39,927 nt of DNA from Methylovulum sp. (GTDB taxonomy: Bacteria > Pseudomonadota > Gammaproteobacteria > Methylococcales > Methylomonadaceae): NCBI GenBank assembly GCA_028712695.1, contig JAQTQZ010000031.1, positions 1 through 39,927 on the forward strand, in the 5' to 3' direction. How positions within the stretch are numbered: the stretch's first letter is position 1; each line of letters starts with the position of its first letter. The notes below the pieces were generated by a model, which worked only from the letters and a program-made list of their open reading frames with translations, did not search any database and was not told where the DNA came from. The translations under genes and the position numbers were made by a program. Below, one piece after another: positions 23,209-31,448 of this stretch.

Positions 23209-23526
23209 GTCGCCGGCTGATCCCGCGCCGTGGCAAGCTCGTCCCATAACACGCCTTCGCGCACTTGTGCCCTGTGGGTATTGGAGCCGTCCGCTGTGAA
23301 TTCGGAAAACAACTTGAGAAAATGGCCCGCCAGAGACTCACTTTTCCCGTTTATGCCTTTCCGTCCGCCCTTTTTTTCGGCTCCGGTGGCGCACAGGGCT
23401 ATCTTCCGTTTCCAAGTCGGACAATCCGCGCCGCACCGTTTTTGGATCGATGCCAAACAGGCCGGATATATGCCCGACACCGCCGGGGTCGTGTTCACCG
23501 ATTCAATCGCTGCGTACTCCGCGTAG
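23209..23526 (-). pseudogene. N-terminal remnant of an ISAzo13-like transposase
   Basis: The minus strand reads YAAIESV, shifts to EHDPGGVGHISGLFGIDPKT and VRRGLSDLETEDSPVRHRSR, then shifts to GGRKGINGKSESLAGHFLKL. A DNA-binding segment ending in the PKTVRRGLxxLE pattern, followed by RxRKKGGGRK, is how ISAzo13-family transposases begin. At least two frameshifts and loss of the whole catalytic domain show it is dead. With 1657-1983 it shows the family has been active here. The following 400 bases (23527-23926) hold the inverted repeat at 23787 and no credible gene. Confidence 0.65.
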
Positions 23527-23786
23527 CTTTCTCTGACAACCCCGCAAACAACGGTTGTATTTTTAGCCCAATGTCCTTTGGGGATATGGTCACTTTTTGT
23601 ATCTTGTTTCAGTGTGGATGCTCAAACAATTATCGCTTAGGCGGCTGCGATATGCCCATTCGGGTTCGGGAAGTTATGGTTGGCCAAATCCTAAGTGTTT
23701 ATGATGGGTGTGTTGGCACTATATTGAGGATTGTTTGCATCTTATTTGTGCATCAATGCACTAAAATGAGACGAAAATAGAGATTC

Positions 23787-23836
23787 GGCGATATGCTTTT
23801 CAATGGGCAGACTTTGCAATCGCTAAGCATATCGCC
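23787..23836. promoter_or_regulatory. 12-bp inverted repeat upstream of zwf
   Basis: GGCGATATGCTT (23787-23798) and AAGCATATCGCC (23825-23836) are perfect complements 26 bases apart. The element lies about 90 bases before the zwf start with GATAAT-like sequence soon after, so an operator or looping site for the zwf-edd-eda genes is possible. A related GCGATATGC occurs at about 23647. Confidence 0.45.
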
Positions 23837-23926
23837 TTAAATTCTGCGATAATGAAGGTTCAATACGCGGCATATTAATTGCTGTATTCTCATGTTGGCT
23901 TAACAACTTTTACCCGGCAACACGCA

Positions 23927-25396
23927 ATGAAAGACAAAAAAGAATTTAAACCCTGTGACTTGGTTATTTTTGGTGCGTTAGGTGATTTGTCCCGACGCAA
24001 GCTGCTGGTTTCATTGTATCGGCTTGAAAATGCCAATTTGCTTGAGTCTGAAACCCGGATTATTGGTGTCGACAGACATGCGCATGAATCCTCTGAATTC
24101 GTCGGGATTGCCTACAAAAGCCTGCAAGCATTTTTGAATGACACGCTGGATGATGCTGTTTGGCAGCGCTTTTCAGCGCGGCTTGCTTATTTGCAAATTG
24201 ATTTGACCCAATTAGATCAATACAAGCAGCTAAAGACGGTGACGGACTCAAAAACTAGGGTTATGGTGAATTATTTTGCCGTATCGCCTTTTTTGTTCAA
24301 AAGTATCTGTCAAGGACTTAGCCATTCGGGTATTTTGACCGAAGAATCGAGGATGGTGATGGAAAAGCCCATTGGCCATAATCTAAAGTCGTCAAAAGAG
24401 ATTAATGATGTGGTGGCCAGCGTCTTCACCGAAAAGCAGGTGTTCCGCATTGACCATTATTTGGGCAAAGAAACGGTGTTGAATTTATTGGCGTTACGTT
24501 TTGCCAATTCCATTTTCACGACCAACTGGAACCACAACACCATTGACCATATCCAGATTACCGTCGCTGAAGAAGTCGGTATTGAAGGGCGCTGGGAATA
24601 TTTTGACAAAACGGGGCAATTGCGTGACATGGTGCAAAATCACTTATTGCAGATTTTGACCTTTATTGCGATGGAACCTCCCGTCAACCTGGAGGCTGAA
24701 AGCATCCACAATGAAAAGATTAAGGTGCTTAAGGCGCTGCGTCCGATCACCGCGCATAATGTTGACGAAAAAACAGTCCGTGGCCAGTACACGGCAGGCT
24801 ATTTAAAAGGTAATGCTGTGCCGGGTTATCTTGAAGAAGAGGGCGCCGACACTGAAAGCACCACTGAAAGTTTTGTCGCTTTGCGGGTTGATATTGATAA
24901 CTGGCGTTGGGCCGGAGTGCCATTTTATCTGCGTACTGGCAAACGCTTGCAAGGCAAACGCACGGAAATTGTCGTTTATTTTAAGCAGTTGCCGCACAAT
25001 ATTTTTTCCGATAGTTTCCGGGAGTTGCCGCCTAATAAATTAATCATCCATTTACAGCCGAATGAAGGGGTTGAGATTGAGATGCTTAATAAAATTCCGG
25101 GCATTGATGAGCACATCAAATTACAAAAAACGAAACTGGACTTAAGTTTTTCCGAGGCCTTTAAAAAAAGCCGAATTTTTGGGGGCTATGAAAAGTTGGT
25201 GCTGGAAGCGATGCGTGGCAATCCCACCCTGTTTTTGAGCCGCGAAGAAATTGAGCAGGCTTGGACTTGGGTTGATTCCATACAGGATGCTTGGCACAAT
25301 TTTAATGCTGTGCCAAAGGCTTATTCAGCGGGCACTTGGGGGCCGGTCGCTTCAGTTGCCCTTATTGCTAGGGATGGCAGGGCGTGGGAAGAATAA
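23927..25396 (+). CDS. zwf: Glucose-6-phosphate dehydrogenase
   Basis: 489 residues from the ATG at 23927 (an in-frame TTG at 23879 is unlikely); E. coli Zwf has 491. LVIFGALGDLSRRKLLVSLY is the NADP-binding GxxGDLxxRK motif, MEKPIGHNLKSS carries the substrate-binding Lys, and FRIDHYLGKETVLNLL is the active-site signature, DHYLGKE at about residues 176-182. It oxidises glucose 6-phosphate to 6-phosphoglucono-lactone. The next gene, edd, starts 52 bases later, so the pair is likely one transcript serving the Entner-Doudoroff pathway. The start has only a weak ribosome binding site. No lactonase gene is adjacent. It is the only intact zwf in the window. Confidence 0.96.
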   Translation: MKDKKEFKPCDLVIFGALGDLSRRKLLVSLYRLENANLLESETRIIGVDRHAHESSEFVGIAYKSLQAFLNDTLDDAVWQRFSARLAYLQIDLTQLDQYKQLKTVTDSKTRVMVNYFAVSPFLFKSICQGLSHSGILTEESRMVMEKPIGHNLKSSKEINDVVASVFTEKQVFRIDHYLGKETVLNLLALRFANSIFTTNWNHNTIDHIQITVAEEVGIEGRWEYFDKTGQLRDMVQNHLLQILTFIAMEPPVNLEAESIHNEKIKVLKALRPITAHNVDEKTVRGQYTAGYLKGNAVPGYLEEEGADTESTTESFVALRVDIDNWRWAGVPFYLRTGKRLQGKRTEIVVYFKQLPHNIFSDSFRELPPNKLIIHLQPNEGVEIEMLNKIPGIDEHIKLQKTKLDLSFSEAFKKSRIFGGYEKLVLEAMRGNPTLFLSREEIEQAWTWVDSIQDAWHNFNAVPKAYSAGTWGPVASVALIARDGRAWEE

Positions 25397-25448
25397 CCAA
25401 GAATCAGCCTCAGCCTACCAATAAATAATAGATAACAAGGTATAAAAT

Positions 25449-27269
25449 ATGCATCCAATCATAGAAAAAGTGACTCAAGACATCATTGAGCGCAGCCACC
25501 CTAGCCGCTCGGCTTACTTGAAATATATCGATGGTGTCGCTAAAAAAGGGCCTGTCCGTTCGGGTATGGGTTGTGGCAATTTAGCGCATGGATTTGCGGC
25601 GTGTAGCGCGGCTGAAAAAGCCGATTTGACTGGCGATCAAAAAGCCAATATCGCCATCATCACCTCTTACAACGACATGCTGTCAGCCCATCAACCCTAT
25701 AAAGATGCGCCTGATTTAATTAAGGCGGCGGTCAGGGAGGCAGGTGGTGTCGCACAGGTTGCAGGCGGCGTGCCAGCCATGTGCGACGGTATCACCCAAG
25801 GCCAACCTGGCATGGAATTGTCATTATTTAGCCGTGACTTAATCGCGATGGCAACGGCTATTGGCATGAGCCACAATATGTTTGATGGTGCCTTGTATCT
25901 AGGGGTTTGTGACAAAATTGTGCCGGGGCTTCTTATCGGTGCGTTGAGTTTTGGCCATTTACCCACCATTTTTGTACCCGCAGGCCCTATGCCTAGTGGC
26001 TTGACTAACAAAGAAAAGGCCCGTGCCAGACAAGCTTATGCAGTGGGTAAAATTGGCCGCAAGGAATTGCTGGAAGCAGAATCGGCCTCATACCACAGCC
26101 CTGGTACCTGCACATTTTACGGCACGGCAAACAGCAACCAAATGATGATGGAAATCATGGGTTTGCATCTCCCCGGTAGCTCATTCATCAACCCTTATAC
26201 GCCATTGCGGGACGAGCTCACTAAAGCTGCAGGCCAGCAGGTTTTAAAGTTTACCGCGCTCGGTGATGATTATCGCCCGATTGCCCACATGATTTCCGAA
26301 AAAGCAATAGTTAACGCGGTTATCGGCTTGTTGGCAACGGGTGGGTCAACCAACCACACGATGCACTTGATTGCCATTGCCCGTGCTTCAGGCATTATCC
26401 TTAATTGGGATGATTTTGATAATTTATCTAAAGCTATTCCACTGATAGCAAAAATTTACCCTAACGGCCCTGCGGATGTAAATCACTTCCAAGCCGCTGG
26501 CGGTATGGGCGTATTAATTGCTGAACTATTGAGAAATGGCCTGTTGCACGAGGATTTGTTAACCGTCGCCGATGCGCGTGGCATGAGCAATTATTGTCAA
26601 GAGCCCAAACTCATTGAGGACCGATTAGTCTGGGAACCCGTCCCTGAAACCTCTTTGGATACAGAAGTGCTAAGCACGGTTGCAACGCCTTTTGCTACGG
26701 GCGGTGGCCTGCATGTCATGCGTGGCAATTTAGGGCGTGGCGTGTCTAAGTTGTCCGCCGTATCGCCCGATCACCAAATTGTTGAAGCGCCTGCCGTGGT
26801 GTTTGACGACCAAGAAGATATGCTTGCCGCTTTTAAACGGGGCGAACTGGAAAAAGATTTTGTTGCCGTTGTCCGCTTTCAAGGCCCCCGCGCTAACGGT
26901 ATGCCGGAATTGCATAAGTTGACGCCGCCACTCGGCGTGTTGCAGGATAAAGGCTTTAAAGTCGCGCTGGTTACCGATGGACGGATGTCCGGCGCATCAG
27001 GTAAAGTGCCTTCTGCTATCCATATTTGTCCAGAATGCGAGGCGGGCGGGCCATTAGCAAAAGTACGCGATGGCGATATTATCTCTATGAACCTACAGAC
27101 TGGCGATATTAACGTCTTAGTTGACGAGGCGGAATTTAATGCCCGTGTCCCGCTGCCGAATTCAGCGAAAAACCATCATTACGGTATGGGCAGGGAAATG
27201 TTTGGCCATTTCCGTTTAAACGCCTCCTCCGCTGAAACGGGAGCCTCCAATTTATTCGTTTGTGATTAA
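25449..27269 (+). CDS. edd: 6-Phosphogluconate dehydratase
   Basis: 606 residues, against 603 for E. coli Edd. It converts 6-phosphogluconate to 2-keto-3-deoxy-6-phosphogluconate with a [4Fe-4S] cluster. Family features: [54 protein letters not shown] with a cluster-region Cys, [20 protein letters not shown] and GLHLPGSSF, and the C-terminal [20 protein letters not shown] with the conserved SGAS loop. The AAGG ribosome binding site is well placed. It lies between zwf and eda, the usual pathway order. Confidence 0.96.
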   Translation: MHPIIEKVTQDIIERSHPSRSAYLKYIDGVAKKGPVRSGMGCGNLAHGFAACSAAEKADLTGDQKANIAIITSYNDMLSAHQPYKDAPDLIKAAVREAGGVAQVAGGVPAMCDGITQGQPGMELSLFSRDLIAMATAIGMSHNMFDGALYLGVCDKIVPGLLIGALSFGHLPTIFVPAGPMPSGLTNKEKARARQAYAVGKIGRKELLEAESASYHSPGTCTFYGTANSNQMMMEIMGLHLPGSSFINPYTPLRDELTKAAGQQVLKFTALGDDYRPIAHMISEKAIVNAVIGLLATGGSTNHTMHLIAIARASGIILNWDDFDNLSKAIPLIAKIYPNGPADVNHFQAAGGMGVLIAELLRNGLLHEDLLTVADARGMSNYCQEPKLIEDRLVWEPVPETSLDTEVLSTVATPFATGGGLHVMRGNLGRGVSKLSAVSPDHQIVEAPAVVFDDQEDMLAAFKRGELEKDFVAVVRFQGPRANGMPELHKLTPPLGVLQDKGFKVALVTDGRMSGASGKVPSAIHICPECEAGGPLAKVRDGDIISMNLQTGDINVLVDEAEFNARVPLPNSAKNHHYGMGREMFGHFRLNASSAETGASNLFVCD

Positions 27270-27283
27270 CAAATAAAGAAGTT

Positions 27284-27331
27284 AGGTGAGTACCGTAGCA
27301 GATGCTTTAGACGGTGCAGTTTTGCTCACCT
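27284..27331. promoter_or_regulatory. Nested stem between edd and eda
   Basis: AGGTGAG pairs with CTCACCT, and inside it ACCGT pairs with ACGGT. The 141-base edd-eda gap is longer than the other gaps in this group, and the structure could act in partial termination or mRNA processing. No T-run follows. Confidence 0.3.
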
Positions 27332-27410
27332 TGGTAAAAATCCACTCATGATGTGCATAACATGTTACTTAAAGTGCCTACTGCCCATCCAACACCTTAC
27401 TATTTAAATA

Positions 27411-28061
27411 ATGAACCAAACTAACTGGAAAATTCAACCGAAAGAAGTCTTAAATGCGGGCCCGGTAATGCCTGTTATGGTCATTCAAAACCTCGACGAT
27501 GCTGTGCCTTTGGCTCAGGCCTTAGTTGCCGGTGGCATTAAAGTTTTGGAAATCACTTTGCGCACCCCGATAGCGCTTGACGCGATCAGATTGATTAGCG
27601 AGAACGTTAAGGACGCTATCGTTGGTGCAGGTACGATCACCACGCCAGAGCAACTTAGGGCCGCTGAAGCAGCAGGTGCAGTTTTTGCCATTAGCCCAGG
27701 CTTAACCCCGACATTATTGGCAGCCGCTCAAGCAGGCAATATCGCACTGATTCCAGGCATCGCCACATTATCGGAGCTGATGATGGGCATGGAATTCGGC
27801 TTGGACCATTTCAAATTTTTCCCCGCCGAAGCGGCAGGCGGTATTCCTATGCTAAAAGCCATCGCAGGGCCAATGCCGCAGATTACTTTTTGTCCTACCG
27901 GCGGCATTTCACCTGACAATTACTTGGCGTATCTGGCGTTAAGTAATGTGGCTTGCGTTGGCGGTTCGTGGTTGGCTCCTGCCGAGGCAGTTAAGGCCAA
28001 AAATTGGGCTAAAGTAACTGAGCTCGCCAAACAAGCTATTGAAAATACGCTGGCAGCTTGA
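27411..28061 (+). CDS. eda: KDPG aldolase (bifunctional Eda)
   Basis: 216 residues. The TIM-barrel class I aldolase motifs are all present: KVLEITLRTPIALDAI with Glu48 and Arg51, VGAGTITTPEQLRAA, FAISPGLTPTLL, IPGIATLSELMMGMEFG, and DHFKFFPAEAAGG with the Schiff-base Lys135, then ITFCPTGGISPDNYLAYL. These correspond to E45, R49 and K133 of the E. coli enzyme. It cleaves KDPG to pyruvate and glyceraldehyde 3-phosphate. Ribosome binding sequence is weak (TTTAAATA). It sits between edd and gltA. Confidence 0.95.
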   Translation: MNQTNWKIQPKEVLNAGPVMPVMVIQNLDDAVPLAQALVAGGIKVLEITLRTPIALDAIRLISENVKDAIVGAGTITTPEQLRAAEAAGAVFAISPGLTPTLLAAAQAGNIALIPGIATLSELMMGMEFGLDHFKFFPAEAAGGIPMLKAIAGPMPQITFCPTGGISPDNYLAYLALSNVACVGGSWLAPAEAVKAKNWAKVTELAKQAIENTLAA

Positions 28062-28113
28062 CCGTCAAGTCTAGGCAATAGCGCTAACAGTTTTTAAAAC
28101 AGAGAGAAAATCC

Positions 28114-29418
28114 ATGACCCATCTACGCAATCTTACTTTGAACGAGAACGCCCAGTCTTTATGTGAGTTACCTGTTTTATCTGGAACGACAGGCCCTGAT
28201 GTCGTTGATGTACAAGCCTTATATAAGCAGACCGGCATGTTTACCTACGATCCCGGTTTTAATTCCACCGCAAGTTGCAGTTCTAAAATAACGTTTATAG
28301 ATGGCGAAGAAGGGATTCTGTTATATCGTGGCTACCCTATTGAACAGCTAGCCGAGCAATGTGGTTTCCTTGAAGTTTGTTATTTACTGCTTAATGGTGA
28401 ATTGCCTGATGGCAACCAGCTGTCAGAATTTGAACAAAATATCACCATGCACACGATGGTGCATGACCAGTTGACTAATTTTTTCAAAGGGTTTCGCCGC
28501 GATGCCCATCCGATGGCAATTATGGTGGGGGTAGTGGGGGCGCTATCGGCCTTTTATCATGGCGCTTTGGATATACGGTCTAAAAGTGACCGGGAAATGT
28601 GTGCGATACGCCTCATCGCTAAAGTGCCGACAATTGTTGCGATGTGCCATAAGTACAGCACGGGCATGCCGTTTATGTATCCGCAAAATAAATTGAGTTA
28701 TGTGGAAAATTTTCTCCGCATGATGCACGCAACACCGTGTGATGACTATAAGCCTAATCCTGTGTTGGTGCGTGCGTTGGAAAGGATACTCATCCTCCAT
28801 GCCGACCATGAACAAAATGCTTCCACGTCAACCGTCCGTCTTGCGGGCTCCAGCGGTGCCAATCCGTTTGCCTGTGTGACCGCAGGGATTGCCTGTTTAT
28901 GGGGGGCGGCGCACGGTGGCGCCAATGAAGCGGTGCTCAATATGTTGGAAGAAATCGGTGATATGTCCCGTATCCCTGAGTTTATCAATAAAGCCAAAGA
29001 TAAAAATGATCCGTTCCGGTTGATGGGGTTTGGCCATAGGGTCTATAAAAATCATGATCCACGTGCCAAGCTGATGCGGGCGACGTGCCACGAAGTGCTT
29101 AATGAAATGGAACTGCACGATAACGAGCTGTTTAAGTTGGCACTGGAACTGGAGCGCATTGCGCTGGAGGATGACTACTTTATTGAGAAAAAACTTTACC
29201 CCAATGTGGATTTTTATTCGGGTATTGTGTTGCATGCGTTGGGCATCCCTACCAATATGTTCACCGCAATGTTCGCAATGGGCAGGACTGTCGGCTGGAT
29301 TGCCCATTGGGATGAAATGATTGCGGATCCGGAACAAAAAATAGGCCGCCCACGTCAACTTTACGTTGGCGCTGCACGACGGGATGTACCGGAACGCCAA
29401 GGAGGCGAAACAATTTAA
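28114..29418 (+). CDS. gltA: Citrate synthase (type II)
   Basis: 434 residues. The type II N-terminal domain begins with [20 protein letters not shown] and [20 protein letters not shown]. Catalytic segments are [18 protein letters not shown] (His267), [16 protein letters not shown] (His308) and [16 protein letters not shown] (Asp). The C-terminal [16 protein letters not shown] is typical. It condenses acetyl-CoA with oxaloacetate. Its place 52 bases after eda links pyruvate production to TCA entry; whether it shares the transcript is an inference. AGAGAGAAAATCC precedes the ATG. Confidence 0.96.
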   Translation: MTHLRNLTLNENAQSLCELPVLSGTTGPDVVDVQALYKQTGMFTYDPGFNSTASCSSKITFIDGEEGILLYRGYPIEQLAEQCGFLEVCYLLLNGELPDGNQLSEFEQNITMHTMVHDQLTNFFKGFRRDAHPMAIMVGVVGALSAFYHGALDIRSKSDREMCAIRLIAKVPTIVAMCHKYSTGMPFMYPQNKLSYVENFLRMMHATPCDDYKPNPVLVRALERILILHADHEQNASTSTVRLAGSSGANPFACVTAGIACLWGAAHGGANEAVLNMLEEIGDMSRIPEFINKAKDKNDPFRLMGFGHRVYKNHDPRAKLMRATCHEVLNEMELHDNELFKLALELERIALEDDYFIEKKLYPNVDFYSGIVLHALGIPTNMFTAMFAMGRTVGWIAHWDEMIADPEQKIGRPRQLYVGAARRDVPERQGGETI

Positions 29419-29472
29419 GTATCGGTCTATGTATTAATTCGGCCTATATGGTTAATAGGGTATGACGCTTGG

Positions 29473-29484
29473 ATCAGATCTGAT
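29473..29484. promoter_or_regulatory. Perfect 12-bp palindrome between gltA and batD
   Basis: ATCAGATCTGAT, about 75 bases before the batD-like start. A possible operator; length alone makes chance occurrence quite likely. Confidence 0.25.
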
Positions 29485-29557
29485 GTTGTTTGAGGCTAAA
29501 TTCATAGCCGCCTTCGTATAAGTTAACGTAAGCACTTTGAATTTATGGAAAATAATG

Positions 29558-31294
29558 ATGAATAGGATAAAAGTGATAAGCTCGCTATGCCGGGTAAACC
29601 GGAGATTGTTGTTATCTGTGTTGGTGGTGGTGATGTTGATGCCGGAATGGCTATTGGCGGCACAGATTTCAACGTCGGTAGACCGTGATCCGGTGAGTGT
29701 TGATGATTCTTTTCAGATCATGTTTGTTGCCAACGGGTCACCCGACGATGATCCTGACTTCAGTCCGTTAGAACAAGATTTTTCGATACTAAGCCGGAGC
29801 CAGGCCAGCAGCGTTTCGTTAGTTAACGGAAAAGCCAGTAAAACGATGCGATGGACACTGGATGTAATGGCGAAGCATGCCGGCGCTTTAGTTATCCCGG
29901 CAATAAAATTTGGTGATGACACTAGTGAGGCGCTGCCCGTAAAAGTGATTGCGGGCGCAACGGATAAAGCGGTTGATACCAATGCCGATTTATTTATGGA
30001 AGTTGAGGCGACGCCGGAAAGCCCTTACCTACAGGCGCAGGTGCTTTATACCATGCGCTTGTACACGCGGGTTGAAATAGCCCAAGCACGTTTGAACGAG
30101 CCTGAGCTGGCGGATGCGGTGATTGAAAAATTGGCTGAGGATAGCAACTTTAACACCCGTATTAATGGTGTGGATTATTCGGTGACCGAACGGAAATACG
30201 CACTTTTTCCACAAAAAAGTGGGACGCTAACCATCAAGCCGCTGGTTTTGACGGCCGATGTGTTGGCTAATAACCGCACGATGTTCAACAGTTTTTTTAA
30301 TTCGTCAGTGACCCGGACTAAACGGGTTGAATCCAAACCCATCACGCTAGACGTAAAACCGGCACCTGCAACCTTTACCGGGGCGCACTGGCTGCCTGCC
30401 GAGCAGCTGGAGCTGACTGAACAATGGTCGGGCGACATCACCCAAATGAAAGTGGGCGAGCCTTTAACAAGGACACTGACGGTACGTGCAAAAGCCGCTA
30501 CGGTTGGACAATTGCCCGAGTTAAGCGTGGCTACGGCGCATGATGCGTTAAAGAGCTATCCCGACCAGCCGGTCTTGCAGGAGCAAAAAAATGCCGATGG
30601 CCTACTTGCTATTAGGGAAGAAAAAATCGCCCTGATGCCTTCAAAAGCAGGAACTTACCAATTACCCGCTATAGAAATCCCCTGGTTTAACACGCAAACC
30701 CAAAAAATGGCTGTGGCAAAAATTCCAGAGACCACGCTTACTGTTACTGCAGCAGTTACCTCCCAACCACCACCTGCACCGGTTTCTGCCGCACCTGCTG
30801 CCACACCAAAGCCTGCGGAGGCCACCGCTATTAACCAAGCACAAACACAAACACCTGCGCAATCCGCTAGTTGGATGTGGGTTTCGCTATTTTTAGCGTT
30901 AGGTTGGCTAATAACGGTTGTTTATTTCCTTAGTTCTAGGGGTTCTGCTAAAAAGCAGGCTGCCAAGGATCAGGGCGAGCCTGACCAAGTACGAATTAAA
31001 GAAATTGTTTCCCGATTAAAGCAGGCGTGTGCCAACAACGACGCGGTAGCTGCGAAAAACGCCTTGCTGGATTGGGGGAAGCAACAATTTGATGCCGCTA
31101 ATTTAGGCGCGGTTGCAGGGTTTTGTGAGGCGCGTTTGCGGGATGAGATCTTGTCTTTGAATCAGCTGTTGTATGGCAAGGACACCGCACAGTGGCAGGG
31201 GAAAAAATTGTTCCAGGCTTTTAGCGAGAATAATGCCAGAAAAAAAATAACCGGTGCGCAAGACACCGGTTTAGAGCCTCTTTTTCGGTTATGA
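29558..31294 (+). CDS. batD: BatD-like exported protein
   Basis: 578 residues from the ATG at 29558; TTG at 29537 and ATG at 29555 are in-frame alternatives. A signal peptide (RRLLLSVLVVVMLMPEWLLA) is followed by the BatD N-terminal pattern QISTSVDRDPVSVDDSFQIM, then DFSILSRSQASSVSLVNGK and LDVMAKHAGALVIPAIKFG, and a second Ig-like domain with LPEL and GTYQLPAIEIPWFN. A Pro/Ala-rich linker precedes a membrane helix (SWMWVSLFLALGWLITVVYF) and a cytoplasmic C-terminal domain, the normal BatD layout. BatD acts with BatA/B/C and MoxR ATPases in aerotolerance or envelope processes. None of these partners is adjacent, which is unusual. Confidence 0.85.
   Translation: MNRIKVISSLCRVNRRLLLSVLVVVMLMPEWLLAAQISTSVDRDPVSVDDSFQIMFVANGSPDDDPDFSPLEQDFSILSRSQASSVSLVNGKASKTMRWTLDVMAKHAGALVIPAIKFGDDTSEALPVKVIAGATDKAVDTNADLFMEVEATPESPYLQAQVLYTMRLYTRVEIAQARLNEPELADAVIEKLAEDSNFNTRINGVDYSVTERKYALFPQKSGTLTIKPLVLTADVLANNRTMFNSFFNSSVTRTKRVESKPITLDVKPAPATFTGAHWLPAEQLELTEQWSGDITQMKVGEPLTRTLTVRAKAATVGQLPELSVATAHDALKSYPDQPVLQEQKNADGLLAIREEKIALMPSKAGTYQLPAIEIPWFNTQTQKMAVAKIPETTLTVTAAVTSQPPPAPVSAAPAATPKPAEATAINQAQTQTPAQSASWMWVSLFLALGWLITVVYFLSSRGSAKKQAAKDQGEPDQVRIKEIVSRLKQACANNDAVAAKNALLDWGKQQFDAANLGAVAGFCEARLRDEILSLNQLLYGKDTAQWQGKKLFQAFSENNARKKITGAQDTGLEPLFRL
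31249..31271. repeat. Hairpin in the 3' end of batD
   Basis: AACCGGTG and CACCGGTT with a 7-base loop, inside the last ten codons and preceded by a run of A. A CTCTTTTT tract follows 10 bases later. It may form an intragenic or bidirectional terminator. Confidence 0.35.
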
Positions 31295-31448
31295 AAGCGA
31301 TTTAGTTTGCCTTGGTAAAAGGGGCCGATTCCGATCAAATTGTCCAGCACGGTTAAGGTAAAAAAGCGTATGGGTAATGATTTTTCAGTGTAGAGTGCGC
31401 ACTTTCAGCAGAAGCTCATACTTTTTAAATCCGCAGGCGTAAAACTGA

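Noticed and set aside
23265-23780. 171-codon plus-strand open frame
   Set aside because: It overlaps the ISAzo13-like remnant, whose minus-strand motifs explain the first half; no family seen in the rest.
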